Shown here in pieces: positions 51,366 through 51,475 of a stretch of DNA of 51,475 nucleotides. The notes below the pieces were generated by a model, which saw only the letters and a list, made by a program, of their open reading frames with translations, ran no database searches and was not told where the DNA came from. Made by a program: the position numbers and the translations under genes. Within the stretch, counting starts at the first letter, position 1, and each line of letters starts with the position of its first letter. The DNA comes from Candidatus Bathyarchaeota archaeon (lineage in GTDB: Archaea > Thermoproteota > Bathyarchaeia > TCS64), in NCBI GenBank assembly GCA_018396695.1, contig JAGTQU010000012.1, positions 1 to 51,475 on the forward strand, given 5' to 3'.

Positions 51366-51475
51366 CTAAGCCCCCCCGCTTAAAGCTATAAAGGTAAGAG
51401 CGCTCAGAATAGGAACTGTTATATTGTCGAATCCTCGAGGCGAAAGACTTTCAGCCAGAGTAGCTGTCAAAGCCA
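51366..51475 (-). CDS. C-terminus of dolichol/phytol kinase-like membrane protein (partial)
   Basis: Only the last 35 or so codons are in the window, ending TAG at 51366-51368. The residues ATLAESLSPRGFDNITVPIL, followed by a hydrophobic helix, match the conserved end of the SEC59/phytol kinase and CDP-diacylglycerol synthase-like family (COG0170), in which the E-S...D-N motif lies at the active site. In archaea these act on isoprenoid alcohols or lipids. It precedes the thymidylate-kinase-like gene by four bases. Confidence 0.6.
   Translation of the reverse strand, partial: ALTATLAESLSPRGFDNITVPILSALTFIALSGGA

Overview
The window reads as the chromosome of an anaerobic archaeon, most likely in or near the Bathyarchaeia/Thermoproteota. 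Support: TATA-type boxes about 26-31 bases upstream of starts, leaderless or short-leader genes, a tRNA-Leu with a bulge-helix-bulge intron, HdrB/HdrC, NikR, an archaeal tyrosine integrase and archaeal-type ABC/NEW3 surface operons. The lineage is an inference; no rRNA or marker gene is present.

Layout. (1) 1-7.4 kb: end of an Fe-S protein, then tatC/tatA beside a Tat-exported formate dehydrogenase (molybdopterin subunit, Fe-S subunit, NrfD-type anchor) with a divergent fdhE chaperone. (2) 8.5-19.6 kb: an accessory island ending at an intron-containing tRNA-Leu(UAA) next to a truncated integrase. Three degenerate pieces derived from the 3' end of that tRNA cut the island into modules: an AAA/DUF4143 ATPase with a zinc-ribbon protein; an AbiEi/AbiEii type IV toxin-antitoxin; and a Rad50/SMC-like ATPase with a zinc-finger partner, a small protein and a divergent PD-(D/E)XK nuclease. 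The last set looks like an undescribed defence system. (3) 19.7-21.4 kb: tRNA-Arg(CCU) and a second mini-island (methyltransferase plus HxlR regulator) bounded by a 21-base duplication of the tRNA-Arg 3' end. (4) 21.4-30.4 kb: metabolic genes (VOC, DUF169, MGMT-like, M20 peptidase, NTPase, kynureninase) and an hdrC-hdrB-fdhA operon.

(5) 30.7-34.7 kb: an ECF S-component, then a TPP-riboswitch operon of a DUF2284 protein, a ThiW-NTPase fusion and ThiC. (6) 34.7-40.0 kb: a surface/ABC transporter operon and exported proteins. Two of these genes are interrupted by in-frame stops that coincide with perfect repeats: a 29-base inverted repeat and a 39-base direct repeat. (7) 40-51.5 kb: a small regulator/membrane pair, a QueG-like Fe-S protein, NikR, an M20 amidohydrolase, pyruvate phosphate dikinase, LysA, an M19 dipeptidase, MscL, a thymidylate-kinase-like protein and the end of a dolichol/phytol-kinase-like gene.

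How it fits together: two different formate dehydrogenases (one exported and membrane-anchored, one cytoplasmic and coupled to HdrBC) point to formate as a central electron carrier, and NikR suggests nickel enzymes elsewhere. PPDK and LysA are housekeeping. Several genes carry single-base or repeat-associated interruptions (A7 runs at 8157 and 24334, amber codons at 37516 and 50368, a direct repeat at 39345/39420). These are either metagenome assembly errors or real slippage/switching, and they are reported individually.
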